From assembly GCF_050948175.1 (NCBI RefSeq), contig NW_027490115.1:1612001-1676000 (forward strand): a DNA stretch of 64,000 bases, in the 5' to 3' direction. A program made the position numbers and the translations under genes. Position 1 is the stretch's first letter. The number at the start of each line of letters is the position of its first letter. Under the pieces are notes generated by a model that was not told the DNA's origin, did not search any database, and saw nothing but the letters and a program-made list of their open reading frames with translations. Below, in pieces: positions 25,835-42,200 of this stretch. This DNA comes from Xylocopa sonorina (taxonomy: Eukaryota > Arthropoda > Insecta > Hymenoptera > Apidae).

Positions 25835-28800
25835 ATTTACATTCTTTTGAATTGAATACGAGGTATACATGACACTTCGCAATGAATATTATATCTTATC
25901 ATGAAACATAGAAGTGAGATGCGATATCGCGTTATAAGAAGCATTAGAAATCTATTGCCTCGATGCGTAGACATCTGCAGACGCTATTTCCTAGCAAGGA
26001 AGTGGCGCATTTTCATTCGTCTGGTGTGAATAGTAGGTATACATGACACTTCGCAATGAATATTATATCTTATCAGGAAACATAGAAGTGAGATGCGACA
26101 TCGCGTTTTAAGAAGCATTAGAACTCTATTGCCTCGACGTGTAGATATCTGCAGATGCTATTTCCTAGCATGGAAGTGTCGCATTTACATTCTTTTGAAG
26201 TGAATACGACGTGTACATGGCACTTCGCAATGAATATTATATCTTATCACGAAACATAGAAGTGAGATGCGATATCGAGATTTAAGTAGAATTAGAAACC
26301 TATTGCTACAATACGTAGACATCTGCAAACGCTATTTCCTAGCAGGCAATAGTCGCTTTTGCATTCTTTTGAAGTGAATAGGAGGTATACATGACACTTC
26401 GTAATGAGTATTATATCTTATCATGAAACATAGAAGAGAGATGCGATATCGCGTTTTAAGAAGCATTAGAACTCTATGGCCTCGATGCGGAGACATCTGC
26501 AGACGCTATTTCCTAGCATGGAAGTCTCGCACTTACATTCTTTTGAAGTGAATACGAGGTATACGTGACACTTCGCAATGAATATTTTATCTTATCACGA
26601 AACCTATAAGTGAGATGCGATATCGCGATTTTAGTAGCATTAGAATTTCATTGCTACGATATGTAGGCATCTGCAAACGCTATTTCCTAGAAAGGAATAG
26701 TCGCATTTACATTCTTTTGAAGTGAATACGAGGTATACATGAAACTTCGCAATGAATATTATATCTTATCACGACACATGGAAGTGAGATGCGATATGGC
26801 TTTTTGAGAAGCATTAGAACGCTATTGCTACGATACGTAGACATCTGCAAACGCTATTTCCTAGGATGGAAACGTCGCATTTACATGCTTTTGAAGTGAA
26901 TACGAGGTATACATGACACTTCGCAATGAATATATATCTTATCATGATACATAGAAAAGACATGCGATATCGCGTTTTAAGAAGCATTAGAACTCTATTG
27001 CTACGAGACGTTGGCATCCGCAAACGCTATTTCCTAGCAAGGAATAGTCGGATTTACATTCTTTTGAAGTGAAAACGAGGTATACATGGCACTTCGCAAT
27101 GAATATGATATCTTATCACGAAACATAGAAATGAAATGCGATATCTCGTTTTAAGAAGCATTAGGACTCTATTGCTACGATACGTAGACATCTGCGAGCG
27201 CTATTTCCTAGCATGGAAGTGTCGCATTTACGTTCTTTTGAAGTGAATTCGTGGTATACATGACACTTCGGAATGAATATTATAACTTATCACGAAACAT
27301 AGAATTGAGATGCGATATCGAGATCTAAGAAGCATTAGAAATCTATTGCTACGATACGTAGACATCTGCAAACGCTATTTTCTAGCAAGGAAGTGTCGCA
27401 TTTACATTCGTTTGGAGTGAATACGAGGTATACATAACACTTCGCAATGAATATTATATCTTATCACGAAACATAGATGTGAAATGCGACATCTCGTTTT
27501 AAGAAGCATTAGGACTCTTTTGCTACTATACGTAGATATCTGCAAACGCTATTTCCTAGGATGGAAACGTCGCATTTACATACTTTTGAAGTGAATACGA
27601 GGTTACATGACACTTCGCAACGAATGTTATATCTTATCACGAAACATAGAAATGAGATGTGATATCGCGATCTAAGAAGCACTAGAACGCTATTGATACG
27701 ACACGTAGACATCTGCAAACGCTATTTCCTAGCAAGCAATAGTCGCATTTACATTCTTTTGAAGTGAATACGAGGTATACATAACACTTCGCAGTGAATA
27801 TTATATCTAATCACGAAACATAGAAATGAAATGCGACATCTCGTTTTAAGAAGCATTAGGACTCTTTTGCTACAATATGTAGACATCTGCAAACGCTATT
27901 TCCTAGGATGGAAACGTCGCATTTACATTCTTTTGAAGTGAATACGACGTGTACATGACACCTCGCAATGAATATTATATATTATCACGAAACATAGAAA
28001 TGAGATGCGACATCGCGATTTAAGTAGCATTAGAATTCTATTGCTACGATACGTGGACATCTGAATACGCTATTTCCTAGCAAGGAAGTGTCGTATTTAC
28101 ATTCAATTGAAGTGTATGCGAGGTATACATGATACTTCGCAATGAATATTATATATTATCATGAAACACAGAAACGAGAAGCGATATCGCATTTTGAGAA
28201 GCATTAGAACACTATTGCATCGATACGTAGACATCTGCAAACGCTATTTCCCAGCAAGGAAGTGTCGCATTTACATTCTTTTGAAGTGAATACGAGGCAT
28301 ACATAACACTGCACAGTGAATATTATATCTTATCATGAAACATAGAAATGGGATGCGATATGGCGGTTTAAGAAGCATTAGATCCCTATTGCTTCGATAC
28401 GATGACATCTGCAAACGCTATTTCCTAGCAAGGAAGTGAGGCATTTACATTCTTTTGAAGTGAATACGAGGTATACATAACACTACACAATGAATATTAT
28501 ATCTCATCATGAAACATTGAAATGAGATGCGATATCGCGATTTATGAAGCATTAGATCTCTGTTGCTTCGAAACGTAGACATCTGCAAACGCTACTTCCT
28601 AGCAAGCAATAGTCGCATTTACATTCCTTTGAAGTGAATACGAGGTATACATGACACTTCGTAGTGAATATTATATCTAATCACGAAACATAGAAATGAA
28701 ATGCGACATCTCGTTTTAAGAAGCATTAGGACTCTTTTGCTACGATACGTAGACATCTGCAAACGCTATTTCCTAGGATGGAAACGTCGCATTTACACTC

Positions 28801-31800
28801 TTTTGAAGTGAATACGACGTGTACATGACACTTCGCAATGAATATTATATCTTATCACGAAACATATGAATGAGGTGTCATATCGCGATATAAGTAGCAT
28901 TAGAACGCTATTGCTACGATATGTAGGCATCTGCAAACGCTATAGCCTAGCAAGCAATAATCGCATTTACATCCTTTTGAAGTGAATACGAGGTATACAT
29001 GACACTTCGCAATGAATATTATATCTTATCACGAAACATATAAATCAGATGCGATATCGCGATTTAAGTAGCATTAGAACTCTATTGCTACGATACGTAG
29101 ACATCTGCGAACGCTATTTCCTAGGATGGAAACGTCGCATTTACATTCTTTTGAAGTGAATACGAGGTATACATGACACTTCGCAATGAACATTATATCT
29201 TATCATGTATCATAAAGGTGAGATGCGATATCGCGTTTTAAGAAGCATTAGAACCCTATTGCCTCGATGCGGAGATATCTGCAAAGGCTATTTCCTAGCA
29301 TGGAAATGTCACTTTTACATTCTTTTGAAGTGAATACGAGGTGTACATGACACCTCGCAATGAATATTATATCTTATCACGAAACATAGAAATGAGATGC
29401 GACATCGCGATTTAAGTAGCATTAGAATTCTATTGCTACGATACGTGGACATCTGAATACGCTATTTCCTAGCAAGGAAGTGTCGCATTTACATTCGTTT
29501 GGAGGGAATACGAGGTATACATGACACTTCGCAATGAATATTTTATCTTATCACGAAACCTATAAATGAGATGCGATATCGCGATCTAAGAAGCATTAGA
29601 ACCCTATATCCTCGATGCGGAGATATCTGCAAAGGCTATTTCCTAGCATGGAAATGTCACTTTTACATTCTTTTGAAGTGAATACGAGGTGTACATGACA
29701 CCTCGCAATGAATATTATATCTTATCACGAAACATAGAAATGAGATGCGACATCGCGATTTAAGTAGCATTAGAATTCTATTGCTACGATACGTGGACAT
29801 CTGCATACGCAATTTCCTAGCATGGAAGTATCGCATTTACATTCTTTTGAAGTGAATTCGAGGTATACATGACACTTCGGAATGAATATTATATCTTATC
29901 ACGAAACATACAAATGAGATGCGATATCGCGATTTAAGTAGCATTAGAACACTATTGCTACGATACGTAAACATCTGAATACGCTATTTCCCAGCAAGGA
30001 CGTGTCGCATTTACATTCGTTTAGAGTGAATACGAGGTATACGTGACACTTCGCAATGAATATTATATCTTATAATGAAACATAGAATTGAGATGCGATA
30101 TCGCGTTTTAAGAATCATTAGAACTATATTGCCTCGACGCGTAGACATCTGCAGACGCTATTTCCTGGCATTGAAGTGTCGCATTTACATTCTTTTGAAG
30201 TGAATACGAGGTATACCTGACACTTCGCGATGAATATTATATCTTATCACGAAACATATAAATGAGATGCGATATCGCGATTTAAGTAGCATTAGAACTC
30301 TATTGCTACGATACGTAGACACCTGCATACGCTATTTCCCAGCAAGGAAGTGTCGCATTTACACTCTTTTGAAGTGAATACGAGGCATACATAACACTGC
30401 ACAGTGAATATTATATCTTATCATGAAACATAGAAATGGGATGCGATATGGCGATTTAAGAAGCATTAGATCCCTATTGCTTCGATACGATGACACCTGC
30501 AAACGCTTTTTCCTAGCAAGGAAGTGTCGCATGTTCATTCAATTGAAGTGTATGCGAGGTATACATGATACTTCGCAATGAATATTATATATTATCATGA
30601 AACACAGAAATGAGAAGCGATATCGCATTTTGAGAAGCATTAGAACACTATTGCATCGATACGTAGACATCTGCAAACGCCATTCCCTAGCAAGGAAGTT
30701 TCGCATTTACATTCATTTTAAGTGTATGCGAGGTATACATGACACATCGCAATGAATATTATATATTATCATGAAACATAGAAATGAGAAGCGATATCGC
30801 ATTTTGAGAAGCATTAGAACTCTAATGCCACGACACGTAGACATCTGCAAACGCTATTTCCTAGCAAGGAAGTGTCGCATTTACATTCTTTTGAAGTGAA
30901 TACGAGGTATTCATAACACAGCACAATGAATATTATATCTCATCATGAAACATTGAAATGAGATGCGATATCGCGATGTATGAAGCATTAGATCTCTGTT
31001 GCTTCGAAACGTAGACATCTGCAAAGGCTACTTCCTAGCAAGGAAGTGTCGCATTTCCATTCTTTTGAAAGGAATACGAGGTATACATGACACTTCGCAA
31101 TGAATATTATATCTTATCAGGAAACGTAGGTATGAGATGCGATATGACGATTTAAGAAGCATTAGAAATCTATTGCTTCGATACGTAGACATCTGCAATC
31201 GCTATTTCCTAGCAAGGAAGTGTCGCATTTACATTCTTTTGAATTGAATACGAGGTATACATGACACTTCGCAATGAATATTATATCTTATCATGAAACA
31301 TAGAAGTGAGATGCGATATCGCGTTTTAAGAAGCATTAGAACTCTATTGCCTCGATGCGTAGACATCTGCAGACGCTATTTCCTAGCAAGGAAGTGGCGC
31401 ATTTTCATTCGTCTGGTGTGAATAGTAGGTATACATGACACTTCGCAATGAATATTATATCTTATCAGGAAACATAGAAGTGAGATGCGACATCGCGTTT
31501 TAAGAAGCATTAGAACTCTATTGCCTCGACGTGTAGATATCTGCAGATGCTATTTCCTAGCATGGAAGTGTCGCATTTACATTCTTTTGAAGTGAATACG
31601 ACGTGTACATGGCACTTCGCAATGAATATTATATCTTATCACGAAACATAGAAGTGAGATGCGATATCGAGATTTAAGTAGAATTAGAAACCTATTGCTA
31701 CAATACGTAGACATCTGCAAACGCTATTTCCTAGCAGGCAATAGTCGCTTTTGCATTCTTTTGAAGTGAATAGGAGGTATACATGACACTTCGTAATGAG

Positions 31801-34800
31801 TATTATATCTTATCATGAAACATAGAAGAGAGATGCGATATCGCGTTTTAAGAAGCATTAGAACTCTATGGCCTCGATGCGGAGACATCTGCAGACGCTA
31901 TTTCCTAGCATGGAAGTCTCGCACTTACATTCTTTTGAAGTGAATACGAGGTATACGTGACACTTCGCAATGAATATTTTATCTTATCACGAAACCTATA
32001 AGTGAGATGCGATATCGCGATTTTAGTAGCATTAGAATTTCATTGCTACGATATGTAGGCATCTGCAAACGCTATTTCCTAGAAAGGAATAGTCGCATTT
32101 ACATTCTTTTGAAGTGAATACGAGGTATACATGAAACTTCGCAATGAATATTATATCTTATCACGACACATGGAAGTGAGATGCGATATGGCTTTTTGAG
32201 AAGCATTAGAACGCTATTGCTACGATACGTAGACATCTGCAAACGCTATTTCCTAGGATGGAAACGTCGCATTTACATGCTTTTGAAGTGAATACGAGGT
32301 ATACATGACACTTCGCAATGAATATATATCTTATCATGATACATAGAAAAGACATGCAATATCGCGTTTTAAGAAGCATTAGAACTCTATTGCTACGAGA
32401 CGTTGGCATCCGCAAACGCTATTTCCTAGCAAGGAATAGTCGGATTTACATTCTTTTGAAGTGAAAACGAGGTATACATGGCACTTCGCAATGAATATGA
32501 TATCTTATCACGAAACATAGAAATGAAATGCGATATCTCGTTTTAAGAAGCATTAGGACTCTATTGCTACGATACGTAGACATCTGCGAGCGCTATTTCC
32601 TAGCATGGAAGTGTCGCATTTACGTTCTTTTGAAGTGAATTCGTGGTATACATGACACTTCGGAATGAATATTATAACTTATCACGAAACATAGAATTGA
32701 GATGCGATATCGAGATCTAAGAAGCATTAGAAATCTATTGCTACGATACGTAGACATCTGCAAACGCTATTTTCTAGCAAGGAAGTGTCGCATTTACATT
32801 CGTTTGGAGTGAATACGAGGTATACATAACACTTCGCAATGAATATTATATCTTATCACGAAACATAGAAGTGAAATGCGACATCTCGTTTTAAGAAGCA
32901 TTAGGACTCTTTTGCTACTATACGTAGATATCTGCAAACGCTATTTCCTAGGATGGAAACGTCGCATTTACATACTTTTGAAGTGAATACGAGGTTACAT
33001 GACACTTCGCAACGAATGTTATATCTTATCACGAAACATAGAAATGAGATGTGATATCGCGATCTAAGAAGCACTAGAACGCTATTGATACGACACGTAG
33101 ACATCTGCAAACGCTATTTCCTAGCAAGCAATAGTCGCATTTACATTCTTTTGAAGTGAATACGAGGTATACATAACACTTCGCAGTGAATATTATATCT
33201 AATCACGAAACATAGAAATGAAATGCGACATCTCGTTTTAAGAAGCATTAGGACTCTTTTGCTACAATATGTAGACATCTGCAAACGCTATTTCCTAGGA
33301 TGGAAACGTCGCATTTACATTCTTTTGAAGTGAATACGACGTGTACATGACACCTCGCAATGAATATTATATATTATCACGAAACATAGAAATGAGATGC
33401 GACATCGCGATTTAAGTAGCATTAGAATTCTATTGCTACGATACGTGGACATCTGAATACGCTATTTCCTAGCAAGGAAGTGTCGTATTTACATTCAATT
33501 GAAGTGTATGCGAGGTATACATGATACTTCGCAATGAATATTATATATTATCATGAAACACAGAAACGAGAAGCGATATCGCATTTTGAGAAGCATTAGA
33601 ACACTATTGCATCGATACGTAGACATCTGCAAACGCTATTTCCCAGCAAGGAAGTGTCGCATTTACATTCTTTTGAAGTGAATACGAGGCATACATAACA
33701 CTGCACAGTGAATATTATATCTTATCATGAAACATAGAAATGGGATGCGATATGGCGGTTTAAGAAGCATTAGATCCCTATTGCTTCGATACGATGACAT
33801 CTGCAAACGCTATTTCCTAGCAAGGAAGTGAGGCATTTACATTCTTTTGAAGTGAATACGAGGTATACATAACACTACACAATGAATATTATATCTCATC
33901 ATGAAACATTGAAATGAGATGCGATATCGCCATTTATGAAGCATTAGATCTCTGTTGCTTCGAAACGTAGACATCTGCAAACGCTACTTCCTAGCAAGCA
34001 ATAGTCGCATTTACATTCCTTTGAAGTGAATACGAGGTATACATGACACTTCGTAGTGAATATTATATCTAATCACGAAACATAGAAATGAAATGCGACA
34101 TCTCGTTTTAAGAAGCATTAGGACTCTTTTGCTACGATACGTAGACATCTGCAAACGCTATTTCCTAGGATGGAAACGTCGCATTTACACTCTTTTGAAG
34201 TGAATACGACGTGTACATGACACTTCGCAGTGAATATTATATCTTATCACGAAACATATGAATGAGGTGTCATATCGCGATATAAGTAGCATTAGAACGC
34301 TATTGCTACGATATGTAGGCATCTGCAAACGCTATAGCCTAGCAAGCAATAATCGCATTTACATCCTTTTGAAGTGAATACGAGGTATACATGACACTTC
34401 GCAATGAATATTATATCTTATCACGAAACATATAAATCAGATGCGATATCGCGATTTAAGTAGCATTAGAACTCTATTGCTACGATACGTAGACATCTGC
34501 GAACGCTATTTCCTAGGATGGAAACGTCGCATTTACATTCTTTTGAAGTGAATACGAGGTATACATGACACTTCGCAATGAACATTATATCTTATCATGT
34601 ATCATAAAGGTGAGATGCGATATCGCGTTTTAAGAAGCATTAGAACCCTATTGCCTCGATGCGGAGATATCTGCAAAGGCTATTTCCTAGCATGGAAATG
34701 TCACTTTTACATTCTTTTGAAGTGAATACGAGGTGTACATGACACCTCGCAATGAATATTATATCTTATCACGAAACATAGAAATGAGATGCGACATCGC

Positions 34801-36282
34801 GATTTAAGTAGCATTAGAATTCTATTGCTACGATACGTGGACATCTGAATACGCTATTTCCTAGCAAGGAAGTGTCGCATTTACATTCGTTTGGAGGGAA
34901 TACGAGGTATACATGACACTTCGCAATGAATATTTTATCTTATCACGAAACCTATAAATGAGATGCGATATCGCGATCTAAGAAGCATTAGAACCCTATA
35001 TCCTCGATGCGGAGATATCTGCAAAGGCTATTTCCTAGCATGGAAATGTCACTTTTACATTCTTTTGAAGTGAATACGAGGTGTACATGACACCTCGCAA
35101 TGAATATTATATCTTATCACGAAACATAGAAATGAGATGCGACATCGCGATTTAAGTAGCATTAGAATTCTATTGCTACGATACGTGGACATCTGCATAC
35201 GCAATTTCCTAGCATGGAAGTATCGCATTTACATTCTTTTGAAGTGAATTCGAGGTATACATGACACTTCGGAATGAATATTATATCTTATCACGAAACA
35301 TACAAATGAGATGCGATATCGCGATTTAAGTAGCATTAGAACACTATTGCTACGATACGTAAACATCTGAATACGCTATTTCCCAGCAAGGACGTGTCGC
35401 ATTTACATTCGTTTGGAGTGAATACGAGGTATACGTGACACTTCGCAATGAATATTATATCTTATAATGAAACATAGAATTGAGATGCGATATCGCGTTT
35501 TAAGAAGCATTAGAACTATATTGCCTCGACGCGTAGACATCTGCAGACGCTATTTCCTAGCATTGAAGTGTCGCATTTACATTCTTTTGAAGTGAATACG
35601 AGGTATACCTGACACTTCGCGATGAATATTATATCTTATCACGAAACATATAAATGAGATGCGATATCGCGATTTAAGTAGCATTAGAACTCTATTGCTA
35701 CGATACGTAGACACCTGCATACGCTATTTCCCAGCAAGGAAGTGTCGCATTTACACTCTTTCGAAGTGAATACGAGGCATACATAACACTGCACAATGAA
35801 TATTATATCTTATCATGAAACATAGAAATGGGATGCGATATGGCGATTTAAGAAGCATTAGATCCCTATTGCTTCGATACGATGACACCTGCAAACGCTT
35901 TTTCCTAGCAAGGAAGTGTCGCATGTACATTCAATTGAAGTGTATGCGAGGTATACATGATACTTCGCAATGAATATTATATATTATCATGAAACACAGA
36001 AATGAGAAGCGATATCGCATTTTGAGAAGCATTAGAACACTATTGCATCGATACGTAGACATCTGCAAACGCCATTCCCTAGCAAGGAAGTTTCGCATTT
36101 ACATTCATTTTAAGTGTATGCGAGGTATACATGACACATCGCAATGAGTATTATATATTATCATGAAACATAGAAATGAGAAGCGATATCGCATTTTGAG
36201 AAGCATTAGAACTCTAATGCCACGACACGTAGACATCTGCAAACGCTATTTCCTAGCAAGGAAGTGTCGCATTTATATTCTT
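25835..36282 (-). repeat. 31-monomer tandem segmental duplication (5392 bp)
   Basis: 25835-30890 recurs at 31227-36282, offset 5392 bp (31 monomers minus 2 bp), at near identity. A private landmark, 'cgtctggtgtgaatagtagg', is at about 26018 and 31410. Identical rare variants continue for 5 kb, with only scattered single-base differences (for example 'gcgata'/'gcaata' near 26962/32354). Similarity breaks near 30890/36282. This is a recent large unequal-exchange or conversion event. Confidence 0.9.
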
Positions 36283-36597
36283 TTGAAGTGAATACGAGGC
36301 ATACATAACACTGCACAGTGAATATTATATCTTATCATGATACATAGAAATGGGATGCGATATGGCGATTTAAGAAGCATTAGATCCCTATTGCTTCGAT
36401 ACGATGACATCTGCAAACGCTATTTCCTAGCAAGCAAGTGAGGCATTTACATTCTTTTGAAGTGAATACGAGGTATACATAACACTCCACAATGAATATT
36501 TTATATTATCATGAAACATGGTAATGTGTAGCGATATCGCGTTTTGAGAAGCATTAGAACTCTAATGCTACGATACGTAGACACCTGCAAACGCTTT

Positions 36598-39211
36598 TTC
36601 CAAGCAAGGAAGTGTCGCATGTACATTCAATTGAAGTGTATGCGAGGTATACATGATACTTTGCAATGAATATTATATATAATCATGAAACACAGAAATG
36701 AGAAGCGATATCGCATTTTGAGAAGCATTAGAACTCTAATGCCACGATACGTAGACATCTGCAAACGCTATTTCCAAGCAAGGAAGTGTCGCATTTACAT
36801 TCTTTTGAAGTGAATACGAGGTATTCATAACACTGCACAATGAATATTATATCTGATTATGAAGCATCGAAATGAGATGCGATATGGCGATTTATGAAGC
36901 ATTAGATGTCTATTGCTTCGATACGTAGACATCTGCAAACGCTACTTCCTAGCAAGGAAGTGTCGCATTTAAATTCATTTGAAGCGTATGCGAGCTATAC
37001 ATGGCACTTCTCAGTGAATATTATATATTATCATGAAACATAGAAATGAGAAGCGATATCGCGATTTAAGAAGCATTAGATCCCTATTGCTTCGATACGT
37101 AGACATCACTCCACAATGAATATTATATATTATCATGAAACGTAGTAATGAGTAGCGATATCGCGCTTTGAGAAGCATTAGAAATCTAATGCTACGATAC
37201 GTAGACATCTGCAAACAAGGAAGTGTCGCATTTACATTCTTTTGAAAGGAATACGAGGTATACATGGCACTTCGCAATGAATATTATATCTTATCATGAA
37301 ACGTAGATATGAGATGCGATATCACGATTTAAGAAGCATTAGAAATCTATTGCTTCGATATGTAGACATCTGCAAACGCTACTTCCTATCAACGAAGTGT
37401 CGCATTTACATTCTTTTGAAGTGAATACGAGGTATACATGACACTGCACAATGAATATTATATCTTATCATGAAACATAGGAATGAGATGCGTTATCGCG
37501 ATTTAAGAAGCATTAGAACACTATTGCATCGATACGTAGACATCTGCAAACACTATTTCCTAGCAAGGAACTGTCGCATTCACATTCATTTGAAGTGTAT
37601 GCGAGGTATACATGACACTTCGCAACGAATATTATATATTATCATGAAACATAGATATGAGATGCGATATGGCGATTTGAGAAACATTAGATTCCTATTG
37701 CTTCGATACGATGACATCTGCAAACGCTATTTCCTAGCATGGAACTGTCGCATTCACATTAATTTGAAGTGTATGCGAGGTATACATGACACTTCGCAAT
37801 GAATATTATATATTATCATGAAACATAGGTATGAGATGCGGTATCGCGCATTAGCAAGCTTTAGAAATCTATTGCTTCGATACGCAGACATCTGCAAAGG
37901 CTATTTCCAAGCAAGGAAGTGTCGCATGTACATTCAATTGAAGTGTATGCGAGGTATACATGATACTTTGCAATGAATATTATATATAATCATGAAACAC
38001 AGAAATGAGAAGCGATATCGCATTTTGAGAAGCATTAGAACTCTAATGCCACGATACGTAGACATCTGCAAACGCTATTTCCAAGCAAGGAAGTGTCGCA
38101 TTTACATTCTTTTGAAGTGAATACGAGGTATTCATAACACTGCACAATGAATATTATATCTGATTATGAAGCATCGAAATAAGATGCGATATGGCGATTT
38201 ATGAAGCATTAGATGTCTATTGCTTCGATACGTAGACATCTGCAAACGCTACTTCCTAGCAAGGAAGTGTCGCATTTAAATTCATTTGAAGCGTATGCGA
38301 GGTATACATGGCACTTCTCAGTGAATATTATATATTATCATGAAACATAGAAATGAGAAGCGATATCGCGATTTAAGAAGCATTAGATCCCTATTGCTTC
38401 GATACGTAGACATCACTCCACAATGAATATTATATATTATCATGAAACGTAGTAATGAGTAGCGATATCGCGCTTTGAGAAGCATTAGAAATCTAATGCT
38501 ACGATACGTAGACATCTGCAAACAAGGAAGTGTCGCATTTACATTCTTTTGAAAGGAATACGAGGTATACATGGCACTTCGCAATGAATATTATATCTTA
38601 TCATGAAACGTAGATATGAGATGCGATATCACGATTTAAGAAGCATTAGAAATCTATTGCTTCGATATGTAGACATCTGCAAACGCTACTTCCTATCAAC
38701 GAAGTGTCGCATTTACATTCTTTTGAAGTGAATACGAGGTATACATGACACTGCACAATGAATATTATATCTTATCATGAAACATAGGAATGAGATGCGT
38801 TATCGCGATTTAAGAAGCATTAGAACACTATTGCATCGATACGTAGACATCTGCAAACACTATTTCCTAGCAAGGAACTGTCGCATTCACATTCATTTGA
38901 AGTGTATGCGAGGTATACATGACACTTCGCAACGAATATTATATATTATCATGAAACATAGATATGAGATGCGATATGGCGATTTGAGAAACATTAGATT
39001 CCTATTGCTTCGATACGATGACATCTGCAAACGCTATTTCCTAGCATGGAACTGTCGCATTCACATTAATTTGAAGTGTATGCGAGGTATACATGACACT
39101 TCGCAATGAATATTATATATTATCATGAAACATAGGTATGAGATGCGGTATCGCGCATTAGCAAGCTTTAGAAATCTATTGCTTCGATACGCAGACATCT
39201 GCAAAGGCTAT
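36598..39211 (-). repeat. 1307-bp higher-order unit (7.5 monomers)
   Basis: Copies at 36598-37904 and 37905-39211, and again at 40427-41733. The unit length is not a multiple of 174 because it contains a monomer with a ~72-85 bp deletion ('gtagacatcactccacaatg' at 37103, 38410, 40932) and a second monomer with a 13-bp loss ('gcaaacaaggaag'). Those shared deletions prove common descent of the three copies. Confidence 0.9.
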
Positions 39212-42200
39212 TTCCAAGCAAGGAAGTGTCGCATGTACATTCAATTGATGTGTATGCGTGGTATACATGACACTTCGCAATGAATATTATATCTTATCAT
39301 GAAACATAGGAATGAGATGCGATATGGTGATTTAAGAAGCATTAGATCTCTATTGCTTCGATACGTAAGCATCTGCAAACGCTACTTCCTAGCAAGGAAG
39401 TGTCGCATTTACATTCTTTTGAAAGGAATACGAGGTATACATGACACTCCACAATGAATATTATACATTATCATGAAACATAGAAAGGAGATGCGATATC
39501 GCGAATTAGCAAGATTTAGAACTCTATTGCTTCGATACGTAGACATCTGCAAACGCTGTTTCCTAGCAAGGAAGTGTCGCATTTACATTCTTTTGAAGTG
39601 AATACGAGGTATACATAACACTCCACAATGAATATTATACATTATCACGAAACATAGAAATGAGAAACGATGTCGCGTTTTGAGAAGCATTAGAGCACTA
39701 ATGCTACGATACGTAGACATCTGCAAACGCTATTTCCTGGCAAGGAAGTGTCGCGTTTACAATCTTTTGAAGTGAATACGAGGTATACATAACACTACAC
39801 AATGAATATTATATCTTATCATGAAACATAGGGATGAGATGCGATATGGCGATTTATGAAGCATTAGATGTCTATTGCTTCGACACGTAGACATCTGCAA
39901 ACGCTATTTCCTATGAAGGCAGTGTCGCATTTACATCCTTTTGAAAGGAATACGAAGTATTCATGACACTTCGCAATGCATATTACATCTAATCATGAAA
40001 CATAGAAATGAGATGCGATATGGCGATTTATGAATTAGAATTCTATTGCTTCGATACGTAGACATCTGCAAACGCTATTTCCTAGCAAGGAAGTGTCGCA
40101 TTTACATTCACTTGAAGTGTATGCGATGTGTACATGACACTAGGCAATGAATATTGTATACTACCATGAAACATAGAAATGAGAAACGATGTCGCGTTTT
40201 GAGAAGCATTAGAGCAGTAATGCTACGATACGTAGACATCTGCAAACGCTATTTCCTAGCATGGAACTGTCGCATTCACATTAATTTGAAGTGTATGCGA
40301 GGTATACATGACACTTCGCAATGAATATTATATATTATCATGAAACATAGGTATGAGATGCGGTATCGCGCATTAGCAAGCTTTAGAAATCTATTGCTTC
40401 GATACGCAGACATCTGCAAAGGCTATTTCCAAGCAAGGAAGTGTCGCATGTACATTCAATTGAAGTGTATGCGAGGTATACATGATACTTTGCAATGAAT
40501 ATTATATATAATCATGAAACACAGAAATGAGAAGCGATATCGCATTTTGAGAAGCATTAGAACTCTAATGCCACGATACGTAGACATCTGCAAACGCTAT
40601 TTCCAAGCAAGGAAGTGTCGCATTTACATTCTTTTGAAGTGAATACGAGGTATTCATAACACTGCACAATGAATATTATATCTGATTATGAAGCATCGAA
40701 ATGAGATGCGATATGGCGATTTATGAAGCATTAGATGTCTATTGCTTCGATACGTAGACATCTGCAAACGCTACTTCCTAGCAAGGAAGTGTCGCATTTA
40801 AATTCATTTGAAGCGTATGCGAGCTATACATGGCACTTCTCAGTGAATATTATATATTATCATGAAACATAGAAATGAGAAGCGATATCGCGATTTAAGA
40901 AGCATTAGATCCCTATTGCTTCGATACGTAGACATCACTCCACAATGAATATTATATATTATCATGAAACGTAGTAATGAGTAGCGATATCGCGCTTTGA
41001 GAAGCATTAGAAATCTAATGCTACGATACGTAGACATCTGCAAACAAGGAAGTGTCGCATTTACATTCTTTTGAAAGGAATACGAGGTATACATGGCACT
41101 TCGCAATGAATATTATATCTTATCATGAAACGTAGATATGAGATGCGATATCACGATTTAAGAAGCATTAGAAATCTATTGCTTCGATATGTAGACATCT
41201 GCAAACGCTACTTCCTATCAACGAAGTGTCGCATTTACATTCTTTTGAAGTGAATACGAGGTATACATGACACTGCACAATGAATATTATATCTTATCAT
41301 GAAACATAGGAATGAGATGCGTTATCGCGATTTAAGAAGCATTAGAACACTATTGCATCGATACGTAGACATCTGCAAACACTATTTCCTAGCAAGGAAC
41401 TGTCGCATTCACATTCATTTGAAGTGTATGCGAGGTATACATGACACTTCGCAACGAATATTATATATTATCATGAAACATAGATATGAGATGCGATATG
41501 GCGATTTGAGAAACATTAGATTCCTATTGCTTCGATACGATGACATCTGCAAACGCTATTTCCTAGCATGGAACTGTCGCATTCACATTAATTTGAAGTG
41601 TATGCGAGGTATACATGACACTTCGCAATGAATATTATATATTATCATGAAACATAGGTATGAGATGCGGTATCGCGCATTAGCAAGCTTTAGAAATCTA
41701 TTGCTTCGATACGCAGACATCTGCAAAGGCTATTTCCAAGCAAGGAAGTGTCGCATGTACATTCAATTGATGTGTATGCGTGGTATACATGACACTTCGC
41801 AATGAATATTATATCTTATCATGAAACATAGGAATGAGATGCGATATGGTGATTTAAGAAGCATTAGATCTCTATTGCTTCGATACGTAAGCATCTGCAA
41901 ACGCTACTTCCTAGCAAGGAAGTGTCGCATTTACATTCTTTTGAAAGGAATACGAGGTATACATGACACTCCACAATGAATATTATACATTATCATGAAA
42001 CATAGAAAGGAGATGCGATATCGCGAATTAGCAAGATTTAGAACTCTATTGCTTCGATACGTAGACATCTGCAAACGCTGTTTCCTAGCAAGGAAGTGTC
42101 GCATTTACATTCTTTTGAAGTGAATACGAGGTATACATAACACTCCACAATGAATATTATACATTATCACGAAACATAGAAATGAGAAACGATGTCGCGT

